30,810 nt of DNA from DTFZ01 sp050260375 (GTDB lineage Bacteria > Bacillota > Clostridia > Christensenellales > SZUA-584). Below are positions 15,544-23,899 of this stretch, in pieces. The stretch is from NCBI GenBank assembly GCA_050260375.1, contig JBLNCA010000002.1, positions 1-30,810 on the forward strand. Reading direction: 5' to 3'. The position numbers and the translations under genes are program-made. Numbering within the stretch: position 1 is the stretch's first letter; the number at the start of each line of letters is the position of its first letter. Under the pieces are notes generated by a model. That model saw only the letters and a program-made list of their open reading frames with translations, made no database searches and was not told the origin of the DNA.

Positions 15544-15577
15544 AGCAGCTTTGACTATAAATTTTTATCAGGCTTTC

Positions 15578-15612
15578 AGGAACATGTCATATAGTTGTCA
15601 TGTTCCTTTTAT
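15578..15612 (+). terminator. Intrinsic terminator after the WYL regulator gene
   Basis: AGGAACATG pairs with CATGTTCCT around 12 bases and is followed by TTTATTAT. A TATAAT directly follows and may serve the next gene. Confidence 0.65.
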
Positions 15613-15645
15613 TATAATCAGGCAAAAAATTAAAGGAGTAATAAT

Positions 15646-16104
15646 ATGAACATGAACTTTGAAATTACGGAACAAAGCGAGCAGCCCGTGCTCTCCGTGC
15701 GCACGAGGACGGCGGTGGCGAACCTACCAAATGAGCTTGGAAAGGCGTACAGCGCAATTATCGCCTACGTTAAAGAGACCGGCGGGAAAATATCGGGCCC
15801 CGCTTTTGCCGCGTACTACAACATGGACATGGAAGACCTCGATGTGGAGATGGGCTTCCCCGTTGAAAAGCCCACCGCCGGCAAAGGCGACATCAGGCAG
15901 AGCGTTATACCCGCAGGCAGGCAGGCGTCGTGCATGTACAAAGGGCCGTACGCCGGTATGGGCCCGGTATACGAAGCAATTACCGCATGGATGAAGGAAA
16001 AGGGCTGCGAGCCCACCGGCGTCGTGTATGAGTTTTACTACAACTCTCCGTTGGAAGTGCCCGAAAGCGAGCTTCTGACAAAGATAGTATTCCTGCTGAA
16101 GTAG
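15646..16104 (+). CDS. GyrI-like small-molecule binding protein (AraC effector-binding fold)
   Basis: This 152-residue protein consists of a single GyrI-like (SHS2) domain. Typical marks are a start of the type ITEQSEQPVLSVRTRTAV, GPAFAAYYNMD, a GFPV repeat-like turn, GRQASCMYKGPYAGMGPVYEAITAWM and YEFYYNSPLEVPESELLTKI. Stand-alone proteins of this type bind hydrophobic or cationic compounds, and some protect gyrase. AAAGGAG lies eight bases before the ATG. It follows the WYL regulator with a terminator between them, so co-regulation rather than simple co-transcription is likely. Confidence 0.88.
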   Translation: MNMNFEITEQSEQPVLSVRTRTAVANLPNELGKAYSAIIAYVKETGGKISGPAFAAYYNMDMEDLDVEMGFPVEKPTAGKGDIRQSVIPAGRQASCMYKGPYAGMGPVYEAITAWMKEKGCEPTGVVYEFYYNSPLEVPESELLTKIVFLLK

Positions 16105-16117
16105 CAAAAGTGCTTTA

Positions 16118-16178
16118 TACAGTACTCCGACGGTCATAGACCACCCCTACACATCGTAATGTTTCTTTTTTCGTAGGG
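16118..16178 (-). repeat. Copy of the internal segment of the 8738-8945 composite repeat
   Basis: Read on the minus strand it resembles 8813-8868: CCCTACG, an A-rich stretch, GAAACATT, GTAGGGG, then GGTC.TTGACCG-like sequence. Differences are scattered, so this is a diverged copy. Confidence 0.55.
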
Positions 16179-16243
16179 AACCGAAAGTGAGCGCTGCCAG
16201 TGGCAGATGAAGCGAACTGAAGGTTCTGTGAGTATGCGGTGCT

Positions 16244-16281
16244 ACCACCCCAAAAAGTCTTACGGCTTTTTGGGGACCCCG
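16244..16281 (+). repeat. Hairpin module, copy 4
   Basis: ACCACCCC, arms AAAAAGTC and GGCTTTTT around TTAC, then GGGGACCCCG. The minus-strand loop is GTAA. Confidence 0.65.
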
Positions 16282-16373
16282 ATTTTAACGAGCGACAGCG
16301 AAGTTTAACACCCATACGAACAGAGGATGGGGTTGACCCGCCCGCCTGATGGCAGTATACATTTTTCTGAACA

Positions 16374-16425
16374 CAAGCCTTCTCCTTGAGGAGAAGGTGG
16401 CGCAAAGCGACGGATGAGGTGTACT
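16374..16425 (+). repeat. Palindromic dispersed repeat, copy matching the intron target
   Basis: Arms CCTTCTCC and GGAGAAGG, then GGTGGCGCAAAGCGACGGATGAGG. The layout is the same as at 121-165 and at both ends of the 8738-8945 element. Confidence 0.6.
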
Positions 16426-16449
16426 ATTGTAACCTCGGCTCGTTCCTTC

Positions 16450-16481
16450 AAAAAAAGAGGCCTTCGTAATCGCAAGGCCTC
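16450..16481 (-). terminator. Intrinsic terminator ending the T-box transcript
   Basis: On the minus strand GAGGCCTT pairs with AAGGCCTC around nine bases and is followed by seven T. It ends a transcript of only about 210 nt past the T-box terminator. Confidence 0.75.
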
Positions 16482-16534
16482 CTTCGTTTAAAGGCTTATT
16501 CCTGCACGGGCACAACTTGCAGCTCCGCCGCCTT

Positions 16535-16591
16535 TTAGTTCCCTGCAATCGCCCAAGCCACGCCCCCCGCGACGAACGAAGATCCTAACAT
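16535..16591 (-). CDS. Possible 18-residue hydrophobic micropeptide downstream of the T-box
   Basis: The frame encodes MLGSSFVAGGVAWAIAGN, small and hydrophobic enough for a short membrane peptide. AAAGGAAG lies about nine bases upstream of the ATG. A second basic frame (MPRKVSGGKRRRKEVW) lies just upstream without a ribosome site. These are the only candidate products of the T-box transcript. I do not recognise the peptide, and chance occurrence is possible. Confidence 0.3.
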   Translation of the reverse strand: MLGSSFVAGGVAWAIAGN

Positions 16592-16689
16592 GTCACCATA
16601 CTTCCTTTCTACGTCTTTTACCGCCTGATACTTTACGCGGCATATCTGAAATATTAATTTTACCGTCCCCCTTCGGAACTTTTTTTGCA

Positions 16690-16985
16690 AATAAAAAAGC
16701 CCTCATCCCCTAAGGGACGAAAGGCTTACAGCTCTTCCGCGTTACCACCCTGTTTCGCCTATGCTCATAGCGCAGGCGCACTCATTTCAGGCACTTCATG
16801 CCCTATCCTTTTAACGGCGGAACCCCGTGCCCGCCTACAATATCCTCCCCCGAAAACCTTACGGTTTTTAGCGGGGCGTCAAACTTCAGCGGGCATGCTC
16901 GAAAGGGAACTTCGCGATATCCGTTATGAGGCTTGCTTTCAGTCGCGGCATGCCCTCCCTGGCAAACTGTTAATTATGCATACAT
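16690..16985 (-). ncRNA. T-box riboswitch
   Basis: On the minus strand the T-box sequence AGGGTGGTAACGCGG (16751-16737) is followed by the terminator stem AGCCTTTCGTCCC / GGGGATGAGGGCT and TTTTTT (16726-16693). Upstream are a candidate stem I (GGGCATGC/GCATGCCC enclosing CGCGA/TCGCG), a GTAA-capped hairpin at about 16850-16878, a GGCGG/CCGCC hairpin and a CGCCT/AGGCG stem III-like hairpin. Uncharged tRNA binding would favour antitermination. The specifier codon is not secure; TTC (Phe) lies on the 3' side of stem I as one candidate. It begins about 30 bp after the GDPD stop codon. No sizeable gene follows. Confidence 0.9.
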
Positions 16986-17017
16986 AACGGTTTTTTATGC
17001 ATTTTAAGCGGTAATGA

Positions 17018-17836
17018 TTACATGCTTTTCGGCTCAAAGAACTCGAATATTATCGCGTCGAAGCGCTTCAGGCAGTAAGATATATCGTCCGTGTCCCTTA
17101 CCGTCCACGCCACGAGCTTTCCGCCCAGCGCCTTAAAGAAGCTCAAACGCGCCTTATGGTGCGAATGCTCGTGCTTAAACGCCACGAAATGCGGCCTCGC
17201 CGCAAAGTTGGCGAGCAGCAGCGTAAGTATCGCTCCCTGGTAAAACGGCAGTGAAGCGTAATCTTTGCGGCCTGCAGCGAGCTGGCCTCGCACTACGTAC
17301 GGCCTGTGTTTTTTGAACCAGCGCACTATGCCCGGGTGAAAAGACTCTATCATATAAGCGCCTTTATATTCATCCAGCAGCGCGGCGCTTTTGGCACACA
17401 GCAGCGCGTTGCGCCTGGAATTTTTCAGCTCTACTATAAGCGGCACTCGGCCGCCCACGAGCGAAAGCACGTCGCTGAAAAGCGGTATGCGCTCGTCAGT
17501 ATCATGCATCCTTAACTGCCGCAGCTCTTCGTACGTACAGTCGCAAAGCGCCTTATCCACGCCGCATACGCGCTTCAAATTGTCGTCATGGAACACTACG
17601 ACCTGCTCGTCCGCCGTTAACTGTATATCGAGCTCAATGCCGTAGCCTTTATCCGCGGCAAGCGAGAAAGCCGCAAGCGAGTTTTCGGGCACACTTTTAT
17701 CCTTGCTGTGCAGGCCTCTGTGCGCATAGCTTGCCTTCCAGATTCCGTCTGTTTCGGGCAGTATCCCTGGTGCGAGCAGGAATATGTATATCGCGGCAGC
17801 GATTACTGCTATGCAGCCTATGACTATAAATATCAA
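17018..17836 (-). CDS. Glycerophosphodiester phosphodiesterase family protein, membrane-anchored
   Basis: The family hydrolyses glycerophosphodiesters to glycerol 3-phosphate and an alcohol. The 272 residues begin with a membrane helix (about 1-22), then AHRGLHSKDKSVPENSLAAF, GIELDIQLTADEQVVVFHDDNLKRV and PLIVELKN, the GDPD core with its HR, E-D and HD catalytic or metal residues. The start is TTG at 17836 with AAAGGAG seven bases upstream. It lies 18 bp after the MFS transporter gene and is probably co-transcribed. Anchoring suggests action at the membrane on lipid headgroups, an inference. Confidence 0.9.
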   Translation of the reverse strand: MIFIVIGCIAVIAAAIYIFLLAPGILPETDGIWKASYAHRGLHSKDKSVPENSLAAFSLAADKGYGIELDIQLTADEQVVVFHDDNLKRVCGVDKALCDCTYEELRQLRMHDTDERIPLFSDVLSLVGGRVPLIVELKNSRRNALLCAKSAALLDEYKGAYMIESFHPGIVRWFKKHRPYVVRGQLAAGRKDYASLPFYQGAILTLLLANFAARPHFVAFKHEHSHHKARLSFFKALGGKLVAWTVRDTDDISYCLKRFDAIIFEFFEPKSM

Positions 17837-17854
17837 CGTATTGCTCCTTTAAGT

Positions 17855-19159
17855 TTAATCTCCTGCGCCCAACGCCTCGAGATTCGACTGCTTTACCGGC
17901 TTCGAATCGCCGTGTTTAACCGCCAGCATCGTGAAGAACGCGAGCCCTACGAAAACTGCGCCGTACGGGAACAGCGTCTTGTAATCGACAAACTCAAGCA
18001 AGAATCCCGAAAGGAAAGGCGTTATAGCCTGCGCCGCCATCGAAGCGGAATAATAATACCCGGTGTATTTGCCCACGTTGGCGCCCTTGGACATCTCGAG
18101 CACCATGGGCAGCGAGTTTACGTTTATCGAAGCCCACGCTACGCCCGCCAGAGCCAGCGTCACATACATCAGAGGAGAATATCCGGTATACAGCGTCGCA
18201 GTGCCGAATACTACCGCAAGCAGCGTTACGCCGAACATAATGCTCTTCTTGCGGCCTATCCTTGTGGAGATTATGCCCACCGGTATAAACGATAGCGTTG
18301 CCGATACCACGGCTATCATGTTCAATATTGAAGCGGTGCTTTCGGGAATTTGCAGGTAATTTACAGAGTACTTTGAAAAAGCGGTGGTGACCGCGTTGTA
18401 GCCCATGAACCATAAGAATATCGAGGCAAGTATAAGCAGCATGCTTTTTCTCTTGTCCGCGGGCAGCGGCTGGCTTACTGCCTGCACTTTCTTTATATCT
18501 TCCGTGGCCTCTTCGGGGTCTATGCCCATCGCGGCGCTGTCCTCGCGCATTTTCTTTACAAGCTTAGACTCGTTTATAGTAAAATGCAGTATCAGCGTGC
18601 CGGCAACCATTATACCGGCAGTAACAAGGAATATCGGCCAGTAGTTAGGTTCAGGGCCCTCGGTATATTTCGCAAAGAACGAGTTGAGCAGCAGTATCAG
18701 CGCCCCGCCTATAGCGCCCATCAGGTTGATTACGGCGTTGCCTTTAGAGCGCAGCGGCTTGGGAGTAACGTCGGGCATAAGCGCGACTGCCGGAGAGCGG
18801 TACGTAGCCATTGAGATGAGGAGAAAGCCCAGCGCGACTACAAATACTGCGAGCTGCCGGGTATGCGTCGCATAAGGAATGAGCATCATAATAGCCACCG
18901 ACGCTGCGGTTCCCAGCAATATATACGGCTTTCTGCGCCCTATCCTCGTGCTCGTTCTGTCAGAAACCGCTCCGAGAACAGGAAGCAGAAACAGGGCGAC
19001 TACGTTATCCAGCGCCATTATTACCCCAGAAATCGTATCCCCAACGCCGAACGTGTTTTTCAGTATGAGCGGAATCTTAAAATCGTACAGCTGCCAAAAC
19101 GCGCAGATAGTCATAAACGCAAGGCCGACAAGTATGGTTTTCCAATAGCTCAGTTTCAT
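17855..19159 (-). CDS. MFS transporter, SLC45/GPH-like
   Basis: This 434-residue, 12-helix carrier has the first-half signature DNVVALFLLPVLGAVSDRTSTRIGRRKPY, an acidic and charged central loop (about 190-225) and the second-half repeat GIISTRIGRRKS. The pattern resembles SLC45-type sugar transporters and GPH symporters, so a glycoside or sugar substrate is likely but unproven. AAAGGAG precedes the ATG. The GDPD gene follows 18 bp later, and ribokinase lies upstream after a 147-bp gap. Confidence 0.88.
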   Translation of the reverse strand: MKLSYWKTILVGLAFMTICAFWQLYDFKIPLILKNTFGVGDTISGVIMALDNVVALFLLPVLGAVSDRTSTRIGRRKPYILLGTAASVAIMMLIPYATHTRQLAVFVVALGFLLISMATYRSPAVALMPDVTPKPLRSKGNAVINLMGAIGGALILLLNSFFAKYTEGPEPNYWPIFLVTAGIMVAGTLILHFTINESKLVKKMREDSAAMGIDPEEATEDIKKVQAVSQPLPADKRKSMLLILASIFLWFMGYNAVTTAFSKYSVNYLQIPESTASILNMIAVVSATLSFIPVGIISTRIGRKKSIMFGVTLLAVVFGTATLYTGYSPLMYVTLALAGVAWASINVNSLPMVLEMSKGANVGKYTGYYYSASMAAQAITPFLSGFLLEFVDYKTLFPYGAVFVGLAFFTMLAVKHGDSKPVKQSNLEALGAGD

Positions 19160-19306
19160 TCGCTTTCTCCTTTAACATATATAATCAATCGTACCATTTC
19201 ATATATATTTGCTCAGCCGGAGCGTATGATCCGTTGCGTATAAACTTACGGCTATTCATGCTTTTTATTGATTAACTTCTTAAACGATGCGTAAAAGATA
19301 CTAATG

Positions 19307-20221
19307 TCAGCTTATCGCGTCCACTTCGCTGCGGCTGGGAATGGACGGCTGGGCGCCCATGCGCGTGACGACTATGCCCGACACTTTGTTGGCAAACACT
19401 ATCGCGTCGTCCATGCTCCTGCCTTCCGCCAGAGCGACGCATACCGCCGCCGAAAACGCGTCGCCCGCTGCAGTCGTGTCCACAGCTTTTACTTTCCTTG
19501 CGGAGAACAGCTTCGTTCTGTCGCTGTCGACTAGCAGCGCGCCCTTTTCGCCCAGCGTCACTATTACCGAGCCGGCGCCCTTCTCTATAAGCGCCTTCGC
19601 GCCGCTCTCTATATTCTCTATACTGTCGGCCTTTACGCCCGAAAGCTCTTCAAGTTCGCCTTCGTTGGGCGTCAGTATGTCTGTCATTTCAATAACATCG
19701 TCAAGCCCTTTCATCACCGGCGCGGGGTTAAGCATTACGGTCTTGCCTTTGCGGCGGGCTTCGCCTATAACATAAGCTACCGTTTCATACGGTATCTCGA
19801 GCTGAACTAGCACTATATCGCACGTATCAAGCAGCTGCTCCATATCGCGTATATCCTTCGGAGTAAGCAAAGCGTTCGCCCCGCTCGCCACGACTATTGA
19901 GTTCTCTCCCTTTTCATCGACATATATGAACGCAAGGCCGGTATCGGTACCCGGCTGCATTATTATGCCGCTCGTGTCCGCGCCCGCATTTTTCAGATTC
20001 GATACGAGCGTTTCCCCGTACTTGTCCGCACCTACTCTGCCTATCATTGCTATGTTGCCGCCCAGCCTCGCCGCCGCGAAAGCCTGATTCGCCCCCTTGC
20101 CTCCCGGGTGCTCACTCTTGCCTTGCGCTATTACTGTTTCTCCGGGCTGCGGCATGTGGTGCAGGCTCAAAACGATGTCCATGTTGAGGCTGCCAACAAC
20201 AAGTATCCTTTTGCTGTCCAT
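19307..20221 (-). CDS. rbsK: Ribokinase (PfkB family)
   Basis: The predicted reaction is ATP-dependent phosphorylation of ribose to ribose 5-phosphate. Family marks are VVGSLNMDIV near the start, HPGGKGANQAFAAARLGG, NPAP, TPNEGELEEL and the catalytic DTTAAGDAF with the anion hole Gly. The length of about 304 residues is normal. The start at 20221 is chosen over an upstream frame extension because GAGGGAGAAG lies just before it and the ribokinase N-terminus begins there. A hairpin module overlaps the 5' flank. No ABC transporter is adjacent. Confidence 0.9.
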   Translation of the reverse strand: MDSKRILVVGSLNMDIVLSLHHMPQPGETVIAQGKSEHPGGKGANQAFAAARLGGNIAMIGRVGADKYGETLVSNLKNAGADTSGIIMQPGTDTGLAFIYVDEKGENSIVVASGANALLTPKDIRDMEQLLDTCDIVLVQLEIPYETVAYVIGEARRKGKTVMLNPAPVMKGLDDVIEMTDILTPNEGELEELSGVKADSIENIESGAKALIEKGAGSVIVTLGEKGALLVDSDRTKLFSARKVKAVDTTAAGDAFSAAVCVALAEGRSMDDAIVFANKVSGIVVTRMGAQPSIPSRSEVDAIS

Positions 20222-20254
20222 AACTTCTCCCTCTATAAAAAAGATAATATGATT

Positions 20255-20291
20255 ACACCCCAAAAAGTCTCACGGCTTTTTGGGGACCCCG
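20255..20291 (+). repeat. Hairpin module, copy 5
   Basis: ACACCCC, arms AAAAAGTC and GGCTTTTT around TCAC, then GGGGACCCCG. It lies between the SpoIIP-like gene and rbsK. Confidence 0.65.
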
Positions 20292-20331
20292 TTATTAATT
20301 ACCTGTTAAGCCGCACGCTTTGCATGCGCCG

Positions 20332-21204
20332 TTAAAACTTTATTACCTCGCTTAAAGCTTTTGCAAGATAAGGCAGCGTGTTGAGCGCTTCTTCCATAGT
20401 GTTGGCGTTGTTACCCACCTCGGCCAGCAGGCACATGCCCATGTGCTGGTTGTATCTTCCCACCTTCGTGCGTATGGACTTCATTATACCCGGCGCGTTT
20501 TGTTCTACTTTCTTATGCACTGACAGCGCAAACGCATAGTTCGCCTCCCAGTCGGGCGCGACGTCATATTCGCCCTCGTATGTGCCTATGCCCGTGCCTA
20601 CGACGAAAAACAGCTTTGCGCAGCTCTTGCCGTCAATAATAACTGCGTTGTTCTGTACTGTTTCGGGGTCTGCGGCGTTTCTGTGTAAATCGAGGTATAT
20701 ATCGACGTCCTCGTACTTCTTCATCACTTCGAGCGAGCGGCTGTACGCGCTATTAAGCTCAGGAGGCTCCACGTTTGTAGTATCGTGTATAACGTTAAAT
20801 CCCAGGCCTTCAAGCTGGGTTTTAAGCACTTTGCCCAAAAAGACGATGTTCTTTTCGTTATCTTCCGTGCGCCACTCGGCAGACTCTTCATAAGTATAGT
20901 TTTCATCCCGAAAAAAAGCCTCTGTGGCGTGGGTATGATATATCAGTATCGTGGGGACTTTTGAGAACTCGTAAGTCTTTGTTTTGATTTTCGCAAGCAC
21001 GCTTCTGTTTATCTTTATATCGCCGTTATTTGATACTTCGCCGAAAATCTGTACGGTCGCTTGCGGGGTTGCCGGCGCAGCCCTTACAATGGAAACAGAA
21101 ATTTCCGGTATATACTCTTTGCTGCTGCAGCCGCATGCAAAACTTAAGACGGTTAAAAGCAGCGCGCCCGACAACAAACTTATTACACAACACGCGTTTT
21201 TCAT
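20332..21204 (-). CDS. spoIIP: SpoIIP-like sporulation amidase, lipoprotein
   Basis: SpoIIP is a cell-wall amidase/endopeptidase that thins septal peptidoglycan during engulfment of the forespore. The 290 residues show ILIYHTHATEAF (zinc or active-site His), IYLDLHRNA and CLLAEVGNNANTMEEALNT with the catalytic-region Glu. The N-terminus is a lipoprotein signal (LLLTVLSFACGCSS) instead of the usual transmembrane anchor. The start at 21204 has AAGGAG seven bases upstream. A TATAAT lies about 50 bp before it. It fits the spore-former picture, though a paralogue with another role is possible. Confidence 0.85.
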   Translation of the reverse strand: MKNACCVISLLSGALLLTVLSFACGCSSKEYIPEISVSIVRAAPATPQATVQIFGEVSNNGDIKINRSVLAKIKTKTYEFSKVPTILIYHTHATEAFFRDENYTYEESAEWRTEDNEKNIVFLGKVLKTQLEGLGFNVIHDTTNVEPPELNSAYSRSLEVMKKYEDVDIYLDLHRNAADPETVQNNAVIIDGKSCAKLFFVVGTGIGTYEGEYDVAPDWEANYAFALSVHKKVEQNAPGIMKSIRTKVGRYNQHMGMCLLAEVGNNANTMEEALNTLPYLAKALSEVIKF

Positions 21205-21353
21205 GTTACACTCCTTATATCCACCACCCATGCCTTGCACTGCTTTAGAGTATTATACCATATTTTTTCTCTGTTATAGTATAAATATATCGCTTGCTGA
21301 TGGGTTGTAAGGAGCTGTTTTCATTAAAAAAGCTTCAGGGTTTATTCGCCGCA

Positions 21354-22046
21354 TCAAGGCTGCAGCGCTTTGCGTATAAAAGACATTATGCTCTTCTCTA
21401 CGCCGGCAATGTCGCCCTGTTTGCCGCCTAAAAATATCTTCATCCTTTCCTTGTAGTAATCCACCGAGAAGGAGAACTGGTACATAACAAAAGTGTTGTC
21501 TATAAACAGCGCGGCCGCTTCCTCGTCCAGACCCTTGTCTATCTGCCCCTGCTCCTTCGCCTGCCGCAGCGCGTCCCTGTAAAGCTGCACGGTTATCGAC
21601 TCAAGCTTGTTGGAAAGCCTCGACGCCATCTGCGAAAGCCCCTGCGTGGTAAGGTCTAAGTATATCTGGTTGAGTTCGGGGTAGCGGAGCGCGTATTCGC
21701 GCGAGGCTGCGAGCATGCCTTCGAGCAGCGAAAATATATCGGCGTGCTTCGCCCGCTCTTCATTAAGTACCGTCTCGAGCAGCGCATAGGCGCTGTTTAC
21801 AACCGCGAGGAACAAATCTTCCTTGGACGCGAAATAGCTGTACATAGCGCCTATGCTTATGCCCGCCTTTTTTGCTATATCGTTTATGTTCGTGGCGTTG
21901 TAGCCGCGCGCGGCGAACTCCGACACCGCCACGTCTATCACGCGCTGCCTTCGCTCCGCCGTCGTCTTGTCGAACGTATCTTTATGGAAAATATCCTGTT
22001 TCTTTCTCACCGCTTTTTCAGCCAACGCGACTGCCTCCGATTTCAT
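21354..22046 (-). CDS. TetR-family transcriptional regulator
   Basis: This 230-residue repressor has the TetR N-terminal domain at about residues 30-80: RQRVIDVAVSEFAARGYNATNINDIAKKAGISIGAMYSYFASKEDLF. A helical ligand-binding domain follows. It is the last gene of a run of seven same-strand genes and starts 54 bp after the second SCP2-like gene. The 22-bp dyad at the predicted start of that operon (28290-28311) is a reasonable binding site. A hydrophobic or acyl ligand would suit the SCP2 neighbours, but this is inference. Confidence 0.92.
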   Translation of the reverse strand: MKSEAVALAEKAVRKKQDIFHKDTFDKTTAERRQRVIDVAVSEFAARGYNATNINDIAKKAGISIGAMYSYFASKEDLFLAVVNSAYALLETVLNEERAKHADIFSLLEGMLAASREYALRYPELNQIYLDLTTQGLSQMASRLSNKLESITVQLYRDALRQAKEQGQIDKGLDEEAAALFIDNTFVMYQFSFSVDYYKERMKIFLGGKQGDIAGVEKSIMSFIRKALQP

Positions 22047-22100
22047 TTGCTGCTTATATTATATTTCCCGCGCTTCGTCTACACCAGAGCAAAGTGGAGC

Positions 22101-22886
22101 TTATTTGGTGTACGCTGCGACCGTGAACATGAGCCCGCCTACCTCCACGCCTATCTCCGGCGGCCCTTGCAGCACTACGTGCCCCTTTTCCGTCGCGGAT
22201 ATCATGTCCTCCACGCCCATCACTATCCGCATTGCGCTGTCCACCGAATCGAACAGCATTGTAAGGAAAGGCTTTGACTTCTCGTACCTGCCGCGCGCTG
22301 CTTTAGTTTTGCCTAATTTGACGCGCAGGTACGCGGCCAAGTCCGGCCTGTCCTTAACTTCCATCTGTATTATACGGTCGGGGCTGTACTTCGTCCACGC
22401 GGCTACTTCCGGGTGCCCCGCACGGTTAAGCTGGCTTATGCCCGACGTGGCGATGTAAAACATCAGCTTTACATAAAGCTCCTTGTCCTCCTGCTTCTCA
22501 TGCGGCTTTTCGGTAAGCAGCAGCCCCGGCATAAACAGCAGCACTTTAAGCACCGCGAGCAGCAGCCCAAAATGCCTTAATCCTCTAATCCTCGGCAGCT
22601 TCTTCGTCTTGCCGGTGAAGAACCTGTTAAAGTGCGGTAAGCTGGGAAACTCAAACTCAAGGTCGGGCTTCTCCGCAGTCTCCAGCTTTGCGGTGAACGC
22701 GCCTTTTTCTATTACGAAGTGCATGCCCGTCTTTACGCCATTATCCAGCGCGGAAAACTGCACGACGCCGCTTTTGCCCGCGAACGGTCTGGAAAACTTC
22801 TCCCTGCTCTCCACGATGACTTTTATTACGGGAAGCACCGCGTTAAGCAATATTTTATTGGCATAAATATCGTCCTGTTTAGCCAT
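22101..22886 (-). CDS. Tandem SCP2-like lipid-binding protein (A)
   Basis: The 261 residues can be read as two SCP2-like halves. The first has GMHFVIEKGAFTAKLE, then PDLEFEFPSLPHFNRFFTGKTKKLP, matching the SCP2 pattern of an acidic strand followed by a helix and GK. The second ends in LDS..SAMRIVMGVEDMISATEKGHVVLQGPPEIGVEVGGLMF, the SCP2 C-terminal pattern. SCP2 domains bind fatty acyl or sterol-like ligands. The start codon lies four bases after the transketolase stop, with the GAGGTG site inside the previous gene, so the two are co-translated. It is a paralogue of the 26165-26920 product. The assignment rests on pattern only. Confidence 0.6.
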   Translation of the reverse strand: MAKQDDIYANKILLNAVLPVIKVIVESREKFSRPFAGKSGVVQFSALDNGVKTGMHFVIEKGAFTAKLETAEKPDLEFEFPSLPHFNRFFTGKTKKLPRIRGLRHFGLLLAVLKVLLFMPGLLLTEKPHEKQEDKELYVKLMFYIATSGISQLNRAGHPEVAAWTKYSPDRIIQMEVKDRPDLAAYLRVKLGKTKAARGRYEKSKPFLTMLFDSVDSAMRIVMGVEDMISATEKGHVVLQGPPEIGVEVGGLMFTVAAYTK

Positions 22887-22890
22887 AGCG

Positions 22891-23895
22891 CTACACCTCG
22901 TCCGTCCAGTCTTCGTCTTCCTCTATCTCCCTGTTAAGCAGAGCGCGCACGTTCTCAACGATGCCGTTCGTGTCTATTTTGTAAAACGCCATTATGTCCT
23001 CATGCAGCCCTATCATCGAGAAGCAGTCGGGTATGCCGAGCCGCGTAAACGCGCATGCCTTGCCCGATTCCGCAACAACCTCCGCCACGGCGCTGCCGAG
23101 TCCGCCTATTATGTTGTGGTCTTCCACCGTCACTATGCGCCGCGTTTCCTCCACCACTTTGAGTATCGCGTCTTTATCTATAGGCTTTATCGTGTGCATG
23201 TTGACAACGCGCGCCTTTATGCCGTCGTTTTTGAGCACCGCCGCCGCTTCCACCGCCTGGTACACGCACGACCCGCAAGCGATTATCGTAAGGTCGGTCC
23301 CCTCTACCATAGTGTGCGCTTTGCCGAATTCAAAACCGTAGTCGGTATTTTCGTATACCTGCCTGTCAAAACCGCGGTTTATGCGGATGTAAACCGGCCC
23401 CGGTATATCGTAGGCGGCTCTCACGGCGTTTGCCGCCTCAAAACCGTCGGCCGGCACAATCACCTTGCAGTTCGCCATCGTGCGCATTATCGATATATCC
23501 TCTGTGCAGTGGTGCGTCGATCCCGCCGTGCCGAACGAGAGCCCCGCGTGCGTGCCTATCATCTTAACGTTTGCGTTCTGATAGCAGATATCGGTATGCA
23601 CCTGGTCAAGGCCGCGCATAGAAGTGAATATGGCGAACGTAGAGACATACGGCGTAAGCCCCGCCTTTGCCATGCCGGCGGCTATGCCGAACATGTTCTG
23701 TTCCGCAATGCCCACGTTGAAGAACCTGTCGGGAAACTTCTCCTGCATCAGCCCTATCTTCGTGGACTTGGCAAGGTCAGCCGAAAGCCCGACTATATCG
23801 GGATGCTCGGCCGCAAGCTCGCAAAGCGTGTTCCCGTATATCTCGGCCGTCTGAAGCTTTATCTGACTGTATACGTCGTAATTCATTCCGCCCAT
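22891..23895 (-). CDS. Transketolase, C-terminal subunit
   Basis: This 334-residue protein is the pyrimidine-binding and C-terminal half of a two-subunit, thiamine diphosphate-dependent transketolase. It contains DIVGLSADLAKST, the catalytic Glu in VGIAEQNMFGIAAGMAKAG, AFSTFxxF-type YVSTFAIFTSMRG, and GPVYIRINRG. With the N-terminal subunit it transfers a two-carbon ketol unit between sugars or aldehydes. It starts four bases after the N-subunit stop, so the two are translated together. Split transketolases occur both as housekeeping enzymes and in specialised clusters; the aminotransferase and SCP2 neighbours argue for a special role. Confidence 0.92.
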   Translation of the reverse strand: MGGMNYDVYSQIKLQTAEIYGNTLCELAAEHPDIVGLSADLAKSTKIGLMQEKFPDRFFNVGIAEQNMFGIAAGMAKAGLTPYVSTFAIFTSMRGLDQVHTDICYQNANVKMIGTHAGLSFGTAGSTHHCTEDISIMRTMANCKVIVPADGFEAANAVRAAYDIPGPVYIRINRGFDRQVYENTDYGFEFGKAHTMVEGTDLTIIACGSCVYQAVEAAAVLKNDGIKARVVNMHTIKPIDKDAILKVVEETRRIVTVEDHNIIGGLGSAVAEVVAESGKACAFTRLGIPDCFSMIGLHEDIMAFYKIDTNGIVENVRALLNREIEEDEDWTDEV

Positions 23896-23899
23896 GGCT

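Noticed and set aside
16285..16548. Minus-strand frame with CKLCPC motif
   Set aside because: It overlaps the T-box transcript terminator and two repeat elements, has no ribosome site, and looks like a chance frame.
21320..21354. Terminator after the TetR gene
   Set aside because: A T-run is present on the minus strand, but only weak, broken pairing precedes it.
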